From the NCBI GenBank assembly GCA_019634045.1, contig JAHQWA010000460.1:1-38719 (forward strand): DNA of 38,719 bases. The letters are read 5' to 3'. Numbering within the stretch: position 1 is the first letter of the stretch; every line of letters starts with the position of its first letter. Shown one piece after another: positions 25,467 through 32,771 of the stretch. Under the pieces are notes generated by a model, which worked only from the letters and a program-made list of their open reading frames with translations, was not told where the DNA came from and did not search any database. The DNA comes from Saprospiraceae bacterium (GTDB lineage: Bacteria; Bacteroidota; Bacteroidia; Chitinophagales; Saprospiraceae). Made by a program: the position numbers and the translations under genes.

Positions 25467-26072
25467 TTATGCGGCGCTGTTTTTTAGTTTTGCCAGGCGC
25501 TTAAGCTTGTTTTTGCGAAGTGGCTTCTTGATCAAGGAGATAAACCAAGGCACGCCATAGCCGTTCTTACTCAGGTGATCTCCCCCAAGCTGATAGATAA
25601 AGGTGTTCCCTTTGACTCCATGGCCGTCCAATAGGCGATTGTAAAAATTAAAGAGACAGCCAATGAGCATGGCGTGATAGAGTGCTTCTTCTGTCCAGCC
25701 GGCAGCTAGTACTGTATCCACATCCTTTTGCACCAACTTACTGGGCGATACCGTCAGCTTTTTTAGGTAGTGGAAAATGGGTTTAAGCTTATCGTTGATG
25801 GGAGCTTGATCAATATCTTCTATGAGTTGCTCAATGATATCCGTCTCTACTCCAAATTGTGCCGCCACTGCTGCGTGCGACCCATAGCAAAACTGGCAGG
25901 CGTTAAGGCCGGAAACAAAGGCAGCCATGATTTCTTTTTCGGCTGTTGACAAGGGCGATTCACCCCGCATAATTCGATGCGCTACCTTGTCCAAAGGCCC
26001 CAATCGTTTTCTATCATTAAAGGTGATATCCGTGATATCTGAATGGTCATCTAAGTGCTGAAAAAATGGCAT
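25467..26072 (-). CDS. Carboxymuconolactone decarboxylase/AhpD-like protein, cytoplasmic
   Basis: A 201-residue protein with the redox motif Cys59-x2-Cys62-x3-His66 in GLNACQFCYGSHAAVAAQFG, diagnostic of AhpD-like peroxidase-related proteins. A second helical module follows (EALYHAMLIGCLFNFYNRLLDG), close to the uncharacterised peroxidase-related branch. A lysine-rich C-terminus (KKPLRKNKLKRLAKLK) is unusual for the family. No signal peptide is present. It lies between DUF1772 (37-nt gap) and NmrA, so a joint role in oxidative or xenobiotic defence is plausible. Confidence 0.9.
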   Translation of the reverse strand: MPFFQHLDDHSDITDITFNDRKRLGPLDKVAHRIMRGESPLSTAEKEIMAAFVSGLNACQFCYGSHAAVAAQFGVETDIIEQLIEDIDQAPINDKLKPIFHYLKKLTVSPSKLVQKDVDTVLAAGWTEEALYHAMLIGCLFNFYNRLLDGHGVKGNTFIYQLGGDHLSKNGYGVPWFISLIKKPLRKNKLKRLAKLKNSAA

Positions 26073-26109
26073 TGTTATTTAATTTTTATGGGTGAAAAAT
26101 TGAACTGCG

Positions 26110-26607
26110 TTAAGGGGCAGAATTGGGAAAAACTGCGATTACCGAGAGCAAGAAAGAAAGCACTGCAAATAGGGTTCTAATCCAATGTAGACGGTTCCAT
26201 TTCACTTCGTAGGAGCGCCTGAAGTCTTTGATTTCCGCTTCGCCGAGACTGGATAAATCCAGGACATCCAAGGCATCATTAAGGGGTACATTGCCAAAGG
26301 CGGTTACGCCGAAGGTGCCTAGTAGATAGATCAGGGTGGCGGCTAGGAGGAGCAAGAACTTTGGCCCAGATTGGTACTGTTGAACGGTACTAATCACAAG
26401 GGCCAAAGGACTGCCCATAAAAATCAAATAAAATGCAGGATTAAGTATTGCTCGATTGATCGACTGCATGCTTTCCAGATAGGTGATATCGATCACCTTC
26501 TTCGTACCTGGGATAACCGAAACCATCCAGGCGTAAAATAGGCCAGCTGAAAGGCCGGTTAGGATAACGGCTGTCAAAAGCGTTATTGATTTGATAGAGA
26601 TTTCCAT
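26110..26607 (-). CDS. DUF1772 (anthrone oxygenase-like) membrane protein
   Basis: A 165-residue protein with four predicted membrane segments (about residues 7-30, 52-72, 82-102 and 143-161). SAGLFYAWMVSVIPG and the central FGNVPLNDALD are typical of the DUF1772 family, related to fungal anthrone oxygenases. No substrate is known for bacterial members. It starts the probable unit DUF1772/AhpD-like/NmrA, downstream of an AraC gene on the same strand, with a dyad at 26668-26688 in front. Confidence 0.88.
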   Translation of the reverse strand: MEISIKSITLLTAVILTGLSAGLFYAWMVSVIPGTKKVIDITYLESMQSINRAILNPAFYLIFMGSPLALVISTVQQYQSGPKFLLLLAATLIYLLGTFGVTAFGNVPLNDALDVLDLSSLGEAEIKDFRRSYEVKWNRLHWIRTLFAVLSFLLSVIAVFPNSAP

Positions 26608-26667
26608 GACTAAAAGGTGTTTTTAGAGTTGAGCAGGAGTAAGTGGATATAGATTGTTTTCATTTCA

Positions 26668-26688
26668 CTTCTGTGTTGTTTACAGAAG
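26668..26688. promoter_or_regulatory. Dyad upstream of the DUF1772 unit
   Basis: CTTCTGT (26668-26674) and ACAGAAG (26682-26688) are perfect reverse complements separated by 7 nt, about 60 nt before the DUF1772 start. It may be a protein-binding site. The upstream AraC protein is the nearest candidate, although AraC sites are usually direct repeats. Confidence 0.3.
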
Positions 26689-26774
26689 CAAATTTGGAGG
26701 AAAACAAGACTGGATACTTGACAGTCCGCGCCAATCTTATGACACTTTAAGCCAGGAAGGGAATTTCAGTACAA

Positions 26775-27767
26775 TTAGCGGCGATTCCGATAGTCTAGAG
26801 GGGATTGGCCGGTCCATTGTTTGAAAGCGCGGCTGAAGGCGCTTTGCTCTGAGAAGCCGGTTTGGAAGGCAATTTCACCTACGCTAGTAGAAGAATTCTT
26901 GAGCAAGTCGATAGATATTCTTTCCTGGGTTTGCTTGACCAGGTTTCTAAAGGTGAGTCCGCTATCTGAGAGTCTTCGGGTAAGGGTACGGCTACTCATG
27001 CCCATGTGCTCGCCAATCTGGAGGATACTGGGAATACCACTGGGCAAGGCATCCTTGATGAGTCTTTCCACATCAGCGGCTACCTTGTTAGAACTGACCT
27101 CAATCCCCTTGGTTTCTTCTTCTACTCTTTCCAACAGGAATTTATTAATGCTGACATCTGCCTTGGCAGTGCGCATTTCTAGATCGGCCGTCTTATAGAC
27201 CATAAAATCGTGAGTCTGATCAAAAAGGATAGGGCAGTTAAAGGCGGCTTCGTGGCTATCTAGCTTATTGGGAGGAGAATGCTTAAAGGAGATGCGCTGG
27301 GGTTCGATGTGGTTCTTTTCGGTCATGGCCTTTAGTACGACAACGGAAGCAGAGAAGGTGGCTTCATTAGAAAGGGATACGCCTCTGCGGTAAGCATCTC
27401 GATAAAGAAAGACCTTCGAAAGATCTCCTTCTTTTTCCACCTTAAAGACATAAGTATTGGATAGCAACTGAAAATAGCGTTCACTGCGTTCATAAATCTC
27501 ACCTACTCTTGAACAAGTTTTCCAGGAGAGCCCTAGTACACCGTAATCGTCCATTTTCATTTCCTGCCCGACGCGCACGGCAAAGCCAGGCCCTAGGGTG
27601 TCATCCAATAATTCATGTAAGGCGAAGAAGTTATCAGCAGGTACCGCCTGGATATTCTTAAGTGAATCTATAGGTATAGGCAAGCCCTTAAAGTCATGCT
27701 CTGTCATCCCTTCCGCCAAGGCATGATCTATAATTTTCCGGTACAAACTTATAGAGATATAATTCAT
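26775..27767 (-). CDS. AraC family regulator with arabinose-binding-type domain
   Basis: A 330-residue regulator with the OruR/ArgR-like layout. The N-terminal sensor domain has FKGLPIPIDSLKNIQAVPAD and FAVRVGQEMKMDDYGVLGLSW. The C-terminal double HTH begins GIPSILQIGEHMGMSSRTLTRRL and ends VGEIAFQTGFSEQSAFSRAF and WTGQSPLDYRNRR. The ATG at 27767 (MNYISISLYRKII) is preferred because conserved sequence begins there. The frame stays open to 27905. It precedes DUF1772/AhpD-like/NmrA by 167 nt and probably controls them. Confidence 0.9.
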   Translation of the reverse strand: MNYISISLYRKIIDHALAEGMTEHDFKGLPIPIDSLKNIQAVPADNFFALHELLDDTLGPGFAVRVGQEMKMDDYGVLGLSWKTCSRVGEIYERSERYFQLLSNTYVFKVEKEGDLSKVFLYRDAYRRGVSLSNEATFSASVVVLKAMTEKNHIEPQRISFKHSPPNKLDSHEAAFNCPILFDQTHDFMVYKTADLEMRTAKADVSINKFLLERVEEETKGIEVSSNKVAADVERLIKDALPSGIPSILQIGEHMGMSSRTLTRRLSDSGLTFRNLVKQTQERISIDLLKNSSTSVGEIAFQTGFSEQSAFSRAFKQWTGQSPLDYRNRR

Positions 27768-27950
27768 CGATCGAGCTAGGATTTGACCTCTGCAACTAGT
27801 GGTGGCAGTCACCAGCGGTAAAAGTAGCCCTTTAGGTTCAATGTTCCATAGGGTAGACGCAGCAAAATAGTCCCATCGGGCGGAATCAACCGGAAATGTC
27901 AACATTTAACCGGACAAAGAAACTTCGACCACGACTGATCGGGGTGGTAC

Positions 27951-27965
27951 CAGTTCGCGGAACTG
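27951..27965. promoter_or_regulatory. Perfect dyad CAGTTC-GCG-GAACTG
   Basis: A 15-bp perfect dyad lies in the 323-nt gap between the divergent araC (start 27767) and ChaN-like (start 28091) genes. ACTGATC occurs on both sides (27934-27940 and 27962-27968). It is a plausible operator. The remainder of the gap, including 27768-27905 which is open frame upstream of araC, shows nothing else clear. Confidence 0.35.
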
Positions 27966-28090
27966 ATCTAGAAAATTAAACTGCTCCTGCTTAGACTACT
28001 TAGAGGTAATTAATACCTTCACCAAACTCAAGCTCACCTATACCATGAGCAGCATTCATTACATTAAATTTTTGCACTAAGTATCCTGTC

Positions 28091-28963
28091 ATGACTACTT
28101 CTTTAATTTGCAGACCCATATTTCTCTCCATAGCCATAATTCTATTGTCTCTAAGCTCGGCATGGGGACAAGGGAAGCCAGCTTATCAGCTCTTTAATCA
28201 AAATGGCAAGAAGGTTTCCTATGGTAAGATGCTGAAAAACATAACAAAGGCAGACATCATCCTTTTTGGGGAATTCCACAATAATCCGATCTGCCACTGG
28301 CTTCAATTTGAGCTTGCTAAAGATTTGCTTGGCGATAAATTAGTGATTGGAGCGGAGATGTTTGAACGAGATACTGAGAAAGAACTTGCCGACTACCTTA
28401 GTGGAAAAATGGATGACGCTGCCTTAGATAGCTTAGTCCGATTGTGGCCAAATTACGAGACTGACTATCGACCAGTAGTTGATCTGGCAAAAGAAGAGGG
28501 AATCCCTTTTGTAGGTACCAATATTCCCAGGAAGTACGCCAGTCTGGTATATAAAAAGGGGTTCGAAGCCTTAGACACCCTGAGTGCAGAAGAACAATCT
28601 TGGATAGCACCGTTACCGATTGCATATGATCCTGAACTTCCTGGCTATAAAAAGATGTTGGAGATGATGTCTGGACACGGAGGAGAAAATCTACCTAAAG
28701 CACAGGCCATCAAAGACGCTACCATGGCTTACTTTATGCTGGAGAGCCACCAACCAGATGGTATCTCTCTCCACTTAAATGGAACCTACCACTCTGACAA
28801 CTTTGAAGGTATCCTATGGTATCTAAAAGCGAGCGAGCCCGACTTCCAATACATAACCATTAGTACTGTAGAACAAAATCAACTAAAGAAGTTAAATCCA
28901 GAACATAAGGGTAGAGCAAATTATATCCTGGTTGTTACAGAAACTATGACCAAAACGTATTAA
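28091..28963 (+). CDS. ChaN-like (DUF399) haem-binding-type exported protein
   Basis: A 290-residue protein with a signal peptide (LSIAIILLSLSSAWG). The ChaN family core follows: DIILFGEFHNNPICHWLQ (residues 55-72), GAEMFERDTEKELADYLSG and VGTNIPRKYA, with the late HLNGTYHSDNFEG block. ChaN-like proteins bind haem and are linked to iron uptake in other bacteria, so a haem- or iron-related role is likely. No TonB receptor or Fur-like site is visible nearby. The protein has no lipobox, unlike some ChaN lipoproteins. Confidence 0.88.
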   Translation: MTTSLICRPIFLSIAIILLSLSSAWGQGKPAYQLFNQNGKKVSYGKMLKNITKADIILFGEFHNNPICHWLQFELAKDLLGDKLVIGAEMFERDTEKELADYLSGKMDDAALDSLVRLWPNYETDYRPVVDLAKEEGIPFVGTNIPRKYASLVYKKGFEALDTLSAEEQSWIAPLPIAYDPELPGYKKMLEMMSGHGGENLPKAQAIKDATMAYFMLESHQPDGISLHLNGTYHSDNFEGILWYLKASEPDFQYITISTVEQNQLKKLNPEHKGRANYILVVTETMTKTY

Positions 28964-29045
28964 TCAAGTCTATAACAACAGGCTGAAGCTCTGAATGTCA
29001 AGCCATTAACCGCTGCTTTTACTTTAGGTCTACTCCCTACAAGGG

Positions 29046-29106
29046 CATCAGGGATGACTAATGTCAACTCTCCAACTGACTAAGATGCTCGACTTGCACC
29101 CTGATG
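29046..29106. repeat. 8-bp inverted repeat upstream of the APH-like gene
   Basis: CATCAGGG (29046-29053) and CCCTGATG (29099-29106) are perfect reverse complements with a 45-nt loop, ending 29 nt before the start at 29136. It could be leader RNA structure or chance. Confidence 0.25.
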
Positions 29107-29135
29107 TGGAATAACTTGTCCTAAAAAGGAATGTT

Positions 29136-30158
29136 ATGACCCAGGCACAAGTCGAGCTACTCGTTCAATCCCAGCATGCAAGAGGAGGATCAACGGACGT
29201 CAAATTGATCGAAACCCATATCTCTTGGTTAGTCCTCGGTCCTGAGCACGTTCTCAAGATCAAGAAGCCAGTAAAATTCTCTTTTCTCGATTTTTCAACC
29301 CTAACAAAACGTAAGTTCTATTGCCAGGAGGAGGTTCGGCTGAACCGCCGACTTAGTCCGAGTATGTACCTGGGTGTGATTCCGATCCGGGCCTTTGCCG
29401 GTAAGATTTTAACGGGAGACAATGAGGGGCAGATCATTGATTATGCCGTGCTGATGCGGAGGATGGATGAGCGTCAACAAATGGACCTGCTACTTCGTAA
29501 AGATCAAGTATCTGAAGAACACCTGGAGCTTCTTGCGGATCAACTGGCCAAGTTTCATCTCAAGGCGAAGCAAATCAGGACACCCCTTGCCTTAGAACAA
29601 ATGCAGGCCGACTTTGCGGATATATTGAATCTTAGGCCACAGATCAAGTTCTTATTGGGCACAGAGGCTATTGAATCTTTAGAAAACATCGTGGAGTCCG
29701 CACTAGCATTTTTGGAAGAACAAGCCTTTCAACTCTATGTCCGAAAAATGCAAGGATGGACCATCGATGGCCATGGAGATCTTCACTCCAAAAATATTTT
29801 CCTCTTAGCGTCACCAGTAATATTCGACTGCATCGAATTTGGGGATCATTTTCGAGAAGTGGATGTATTGGATGAATTGGCCTTTTTGTGTATGGATCTA
29901 AATTTTCATCATCGTCAAGACTTAGAAGAAAGATTTCTAGCAGCTTATCTCCGACGTAACCCATGCATGTCCGGAGAGATCGACCGTCAATTGTTTTTGT
30001 ATTATAAACTCTATCGCGCCAATGTCAGATTGAAAGTAGCAGCCCTAGATGTAAAACCGGGTGAACCAGTCCTCCAAAGCAAGTCGGACCAGGTGCAACG
30101 ATACTTTGAGCTGATGCAAACCTATCAGCAGCAATTGGCGAATTTACAAACCACCTGA
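29136..30158 (+). CDS. Aminoglycoside-phosphotransferase-like kinase (N-terminal half of a usually bifunctional protein)
   Basis: A 340-residue protein with the aminoglycoside phosphotransferase/choline-kinase fold. The N-lobe contains HVLKIKKPVKFSFLDFS with the ATP-binding lysines. The catalytic loop is HGDLHSKN (residues 213-220) and the metal-binding Asp is Asp231 in FDCIEFGDHFREVD. In many bacteria this kinase is fused to a C-terminal P-loop kinase in a protein of about 500 residues. Here the C-terminal half is missing and a matching P-loop kinase is encoded 2 kb away on the other strand (32152-32664). The natural substrate is unknown, and resistance should not be assumed. Confidence 0.85.
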   Translation: MTQAQVELLVQSQHARGGSTDVKLIETHISWLVLGPEHVLKIKKPVKFSFLDFSTLTKRKFYCQEEVRLNRRLSPSMYLGVIPIRAFAGKILTGDNEGQIIDYAVLMRRMDERQQMDLLLRKDQVSEEHLELLADQLAKFHLKAKQIRTPLALEQMQADFADILNLRPQIKFLLGTEAIESLENIVESALAFLEEQAFQLYVRKMQGWTIDGHGDLHSKNIFLLASPVIFDCIEFGDHFREVDVLDELAFLCMDLNFHHRQDLEERFLAAYLRRNPCMSGEIDRQLFLYYKLYRANVRLKVAALDVKPGEPVLQSKSDQVQRYFELMQTYQQQLANLQTT

Positions 30159-30191
30159 AGCAATGCATTAGTAGAGTGACAAAAGTAAAGA

Positions 30192-30219
30192 GCCACCCTG
30201 CTGTCATCAGCGGAGTGGC
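30192..30219. terminator. Hairpin between convergent genes
   Basis: GCCAC (30192-30196) pairs with GTGGC (30215-30219), and CTGCTG pairs with CAGCGG (one G-U pair), around a TCAT loop with one mismatch. It lies between the APH-like stop and the stop of the minus-strand outer-membrane gene. The only U-rich sequence on the plus side is TTCTTAA. Confidence 0.5.
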
Positions 30220-30251
30220 ACTTCTTAACACCAAAGATGTAGTAAGTAAAT

Positions 30252-30899
30252 CTATTCTCCCACCTTCCTCACTCCTCCAAAATAGAACTGGATTCCTACA
30301 GCCACATCAAATTGGCTAGTCCGAGTAGTCGTTGTAGTGGTCAAACCTCCATTCTCAGTTTCGAATTGACTTCGCGCATAATTGTATTTAAGCAATGCTT
30401 CGATCCCGATATCATGCGTAGAGAAGATACTGAAGCCTGGCCCAATTCCAAAAGCGAACACCTGTGTATTAATGCGTTGCCGATCCGTCCCGATGTACTG
30501 TTGGTCGCTAGCGTTACCAAAGCCAAAGTCTGTCTCGACAAAGAAGGCCATATCCACACCTACTGGTACGTAGTACCGGGCAAAAGGCCCAAATAATAGA
30601 TCGCTATCGTCTGTTCTGTCTTGATTTGGATCTTGGACGCGGCTAAAGGTATAGTCCAACCCCATCCCAATGGCTAGGTTATCTACAAGGAAATAGCCAA
30701 CATTCGGGGCAAAGTTGAGCTGAAAGGCAGATGGTCCTTCTCCTTTTTGGTCTAGGTCATTGGTTTTAACAGACACCTTAGAATCAGTGGCAGAGACACC
30801 AATGGTTCCTCCCAATACAAAGTTGCCCTGGTTCAAAACCTGTGCGGATAAGTAGGAGTAAGCCATTAACAATACAGCGGTAAAAAAAAAGCTTCCCAT
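30252..30899 (-). CDS. Outer membrane beta-barrel protein
   Basis: A 215-residue protein. After the signal peptide (ending AYSYLSAQ) come alternating strands of a small porin-like barrel: NFVLGGTIGVSATDS, LNFAPNVGYFLVDNLAIGMGLDY, FGPFARYYVPV and FAFGIGPGFSIF, ending FDVAVGIQFYFGG. The start at 30899 gives MGSFFFTAVLLM, a signal lacking a positive n-region. Upstream of it, another frame encodes MNMKLNGKLFF and would join cleanly if the T9 tract at 30882-30890 were one base shorter. The real N-terminus may therefore start at 30917 and need slippage, or the tract may carry a sequencing error. The gene converges on the APH-like gene. Confidence 0.8.
   Translation of the reverse strand: MGSFFFTAVLLMAYSYLSAQVLNQGNFVLGGTIGVSATDSKVSVKTNDLDQKGEGPSAFQLNFAPNVGYFLVDNLAIGMGLDYTFSRVQDPNQDRTDDSDLLFGPFARYYVPVGVDMAFFVETDFGFGNASDQQYIGTDRQRINTQVFAFGIGPGFSIFSTHDIGIEALLKYNYARSQFETENGGLTTTTTTRTSQFDVAVGIQFYFGGVRKVGE
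30882..30890 (-). repeat. T9 homopolymer in the signal-peptide region
   Basis: Nine A on the plus strand (T9 on the coding strand) sit where two frames meet. With eight T the reading is MNMKLNGKLFFTAVLLMAYS, a textbook signal peptide with lysines in its n-region. With nine T only the short MGSFFF start stays in frame. Slippage, contingency variation or error are all possible. Confidence 0.7.
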
Positions 30900-31125
30900 T
30901 TAATTTCATATTCATCGATTTATGGTGGTTTGAAATTGTTCTTGGCCAAGGTGGACAAGAATTCATATGCACAACAAATGCTCGATTAAGTTACTGGCAG
31001 AAGACCTCAGTTCAAATGAGTTTTGTTATGGTAGCACCTGATACAAGTCAATAGCAATAGTGTAGAAAGATCAGCGCAAATGGTCAAGCTTTAGAATACC
31101 TTAGTTCTACTAGAAAACATAAGTG

Positions 31126-31623
31126 ATGATCCTACTAATCAGTTTATTCGTCCTTGCTCCAATCGTTTGGATACTCTTTTCACCCATCGTGTTAAGGATT
31201 GATACCCGCAAGGATCTCTACTGGCTTAGATGGCGAGGAATAGCCTTATTTCAACTGAAATGGCTAGATGATGACTTGGTTCTACACCTACGAGTCTGGT
31301 TTTGGAAGAAGGACTTCCATTTATTGGATTCCTTGCTAGAACCGAGAACCTCATCTGCCAAGAAAAAGGCAAGTAAACGAAAGCCTAAGAGGAAAAGGAA
31401 TTGGAAAAGGCTAGGCACACGGCTTCTGCAAAGCTTTACGGTGAAGCAATTCGACCTAAAATTGGATACCGATGACTACGTACTCAATAGTTATCTATAC
31501 CCCATTTTCAGCTTACTCAATTCCAAGCCTTGGCAACTCGGAATCAATTACCAGGGGCAATCTTCTTTACAACTACAGATTGAAAATCGATTAATCCGCT
31601 TGCTTAAGGCGGTGCTGTTATAG
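31126..31623 (+). CDS. DUF2953-like membrane-anchored protein
   Basis: A 165-residue protein with one N-terminal membrane helix (ILLISLFVLAPIVWILFSPI), then strands such as LYWLRWRGIALFQLKW and LHLRVWFWKKDF, a lysine-rich linker (SAKKKASKRKPKRKRNWKR) and a C-terminal part with FTVKQFDLKLDTDDYVLN. This matches the layout of YtfI/DUF2953 proteins, which in Bacillus sit next to ytfJ. Here, too, the next gene (29-nt gap) is a YtfJ/GerW-like protein. The ATG at 31126 is preferred over the GTG at 31123. Confidence 0.75.
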   Translation: MILLISLFVLAPIVWILFSPIVLRIDTRKDLYWLRWRGIALFQLKWLDDDLVLHLRVWFWKKDFHLLDSLLEPRTSSAKKKASKRKPKRKRNWKRLGTRLLQSFTVKQFDLKLDTDDYVLNSYLYPIFSLLNSKPWQLGINYQGQSSLQLQIENRLIRLLKAVLL

Positions 31624-31652
31624 ATCTAATTTATTCACCAAACATTCAAATC

Positions 31653-32018
31653 ATGGAAGTGCACATTGAAAATTTAATGGACAAGATTACCAACTTCATT
31701 CAAAAAGAAGCGAGGTCAGAGACCGTAATCGGAGAGGCATTTACTTTAGGTGAGTACCATTGTATCCCTGTAATCCGCGTTGGGATGGGGTTTGGAACTG
31801 GTGCTGGAGAAGGAGATGATCCTAAGAAAGGTCATGGTGAAGGTGGCGCGGGCGGAGCCGGCGTCGGGATTGAACCCATTGGCTTTTTGGTTGCTAAAGG
31901 AGAAGAGATTTCCTTCGTCAGCACAAAGACTAACCGAGGGATAGCGGCTGCTTTCGAAAAAGTACCTGACTTGCTTGAAAAGTATTTAGAAAAACGCGCC
32001 ACGCCAGTAGAAGCTTAA
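31653..32018 (+). CDS. GerW/YtfJ-like protein
   Basis: A 121-residue protein with the full GerW pattern: an N-terminal helix (VHIENLMDKITNFIQKEAR), TVIGEAFTLGEYHCIPVIRV, a glycine-rich loop (residues 47-75, GMGFGTGAGEG and GEGGAGGAGVG), and IGFLVAKGEEISFV near the end. In Bacillus, YtfJ/GerW is a spore protein needed for germination, but the family is also present in non-sporulating phyla, where its role is unknown. It pairs with the upstream DUF2953-like gene and is followed by a strong terminator hairpin. Confidence 0.9.
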   Translation: MEVHIENLMDKITNFIQKEARSETVIGEAFTLGEYHCIPVIRVGMGFGTGAGEGDDPKKGHGEGGAGGAGVGIEPIGFLVAKGEEISFVSTKTNRGIAAAFEKVPDLLEKYLEKRATPVEA

Positions 32019-32104
32019 GTAGTGGGAAAACAGTAGTTGGATAATCCATTGACGCACTACTTATGTGATGTGAAAAAGAAACATTGAATTTGCTCGTTTG
32101 ATAG

Positions 32105-32151
32105 GGGTGCAGCATCAAAGATAGGGACTCAAGCCTTTGATGACTGCACCC
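32105..32151 (+). terminator. Strong intrinsic terminator-like hairpin
   Basis: GGGTGCAG-CATCAAAG (32105-32120) pairs with CTTTGATG-A-CTGCACCC (32135-32151): 16 pairs with a single bulged A and a 14-nt loop, followed by TTACTTTTTTT on the plus strand. It ends gerW transcription and probably also serves the convergent P-loop kinase gene. Confidence 0.8.
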
Positions 32152-32664
32152 TTACTTTTTTTCCGCCTCCAGGTGAGCCAGAATCGCTTCAATTAATTCT
32201 TGGAGGTTGCTATTATCAGACTGTAGGCGCAAGTGAGGAGTAAGGATAGGTTCATAAGCTGCCTTGATCTTTAGGTATACTTCAAAATCTGCCTCACTGT
32301 AGGTCCGGGTCTTACTCACTCGTTTTTGAATCAAGTCCGGCTCTGCCCACAATTCTACCCAATGGATCGGCACCGCCTGAGACCTGGCTAACTGATCGAA
32401 TCTGGAGCGCAATTGCGCCTGATAGAAGGTCCCATCTATCACCACGATATTTCCAGTCTGCAGTCCTCCTTTAGCACTTTCCAAAAGGGCCAAATATACT
32501 TGCTGCTTCGTGTCCGAATCATATTGCCCGCGCAAGCCCAGGTCCGAACGAATCATATCGGTATTACAATGATGGGCATCTAATCGCTGAGCTAGAGCGG
32601 TGGCCAGGGTTGTCTTTCCTGTTCCGGGAAGGCCAGTAATAATAATCAAGGAAGCGGGAATCAT
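32152..32664 (-). CDS. P-loop kinase (AAA_33 type)
   Basis: A 170-residue nucleotide kinase-like protein. Walker A is GLPGTGKTT (residues 11-19), the acceptor-side DMIRSDLG follows, and VVIDGTFYQAQLR carries the Walker-B-like Asp. The C-terminal HWVELWAEPDLIQKRV is the usual lid region. In many genomes this domain is the C-terminal half of a bifunctional kinase whose N-terminal half resembles the protein at 29136-30158. Here it stands alone. The substrate is unknown (gluconate, adenylylsulfate and polynucleotide kinases share this pattern). Confidence 0.88.
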   Translation of the reverse strand: MIPASLIIITGLPGTGKTTLATALAQRLDAHHCNTDMIRSDLGLRGQYDSDTKQQVYLALLESAKGGLQTGNIVVIDGTFYQAQLRSRFDQLARSQAVPIHWVELWAEPDLIQKRVSKTRTYSEADFEVYLKIKAAYEPILTPHLRLQSDNSNLQELIEAILAHLEAEKK

Positions 32665-32771
32665 GGTTCTTATGTTTAGACCATAAGGTTTTCATTTTTA
32701 GGCATGAAGTTGGTGATTTTCCTAGGTCGCAGGAAATGACAATTATCAAACATCGTGGCAGCCAGCATTGC

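Noticed and set aside
29668..29964. 98-codon minus-strand frame
   Set aside because: Lies over the catalytic part of the APH-like gene in antisense.
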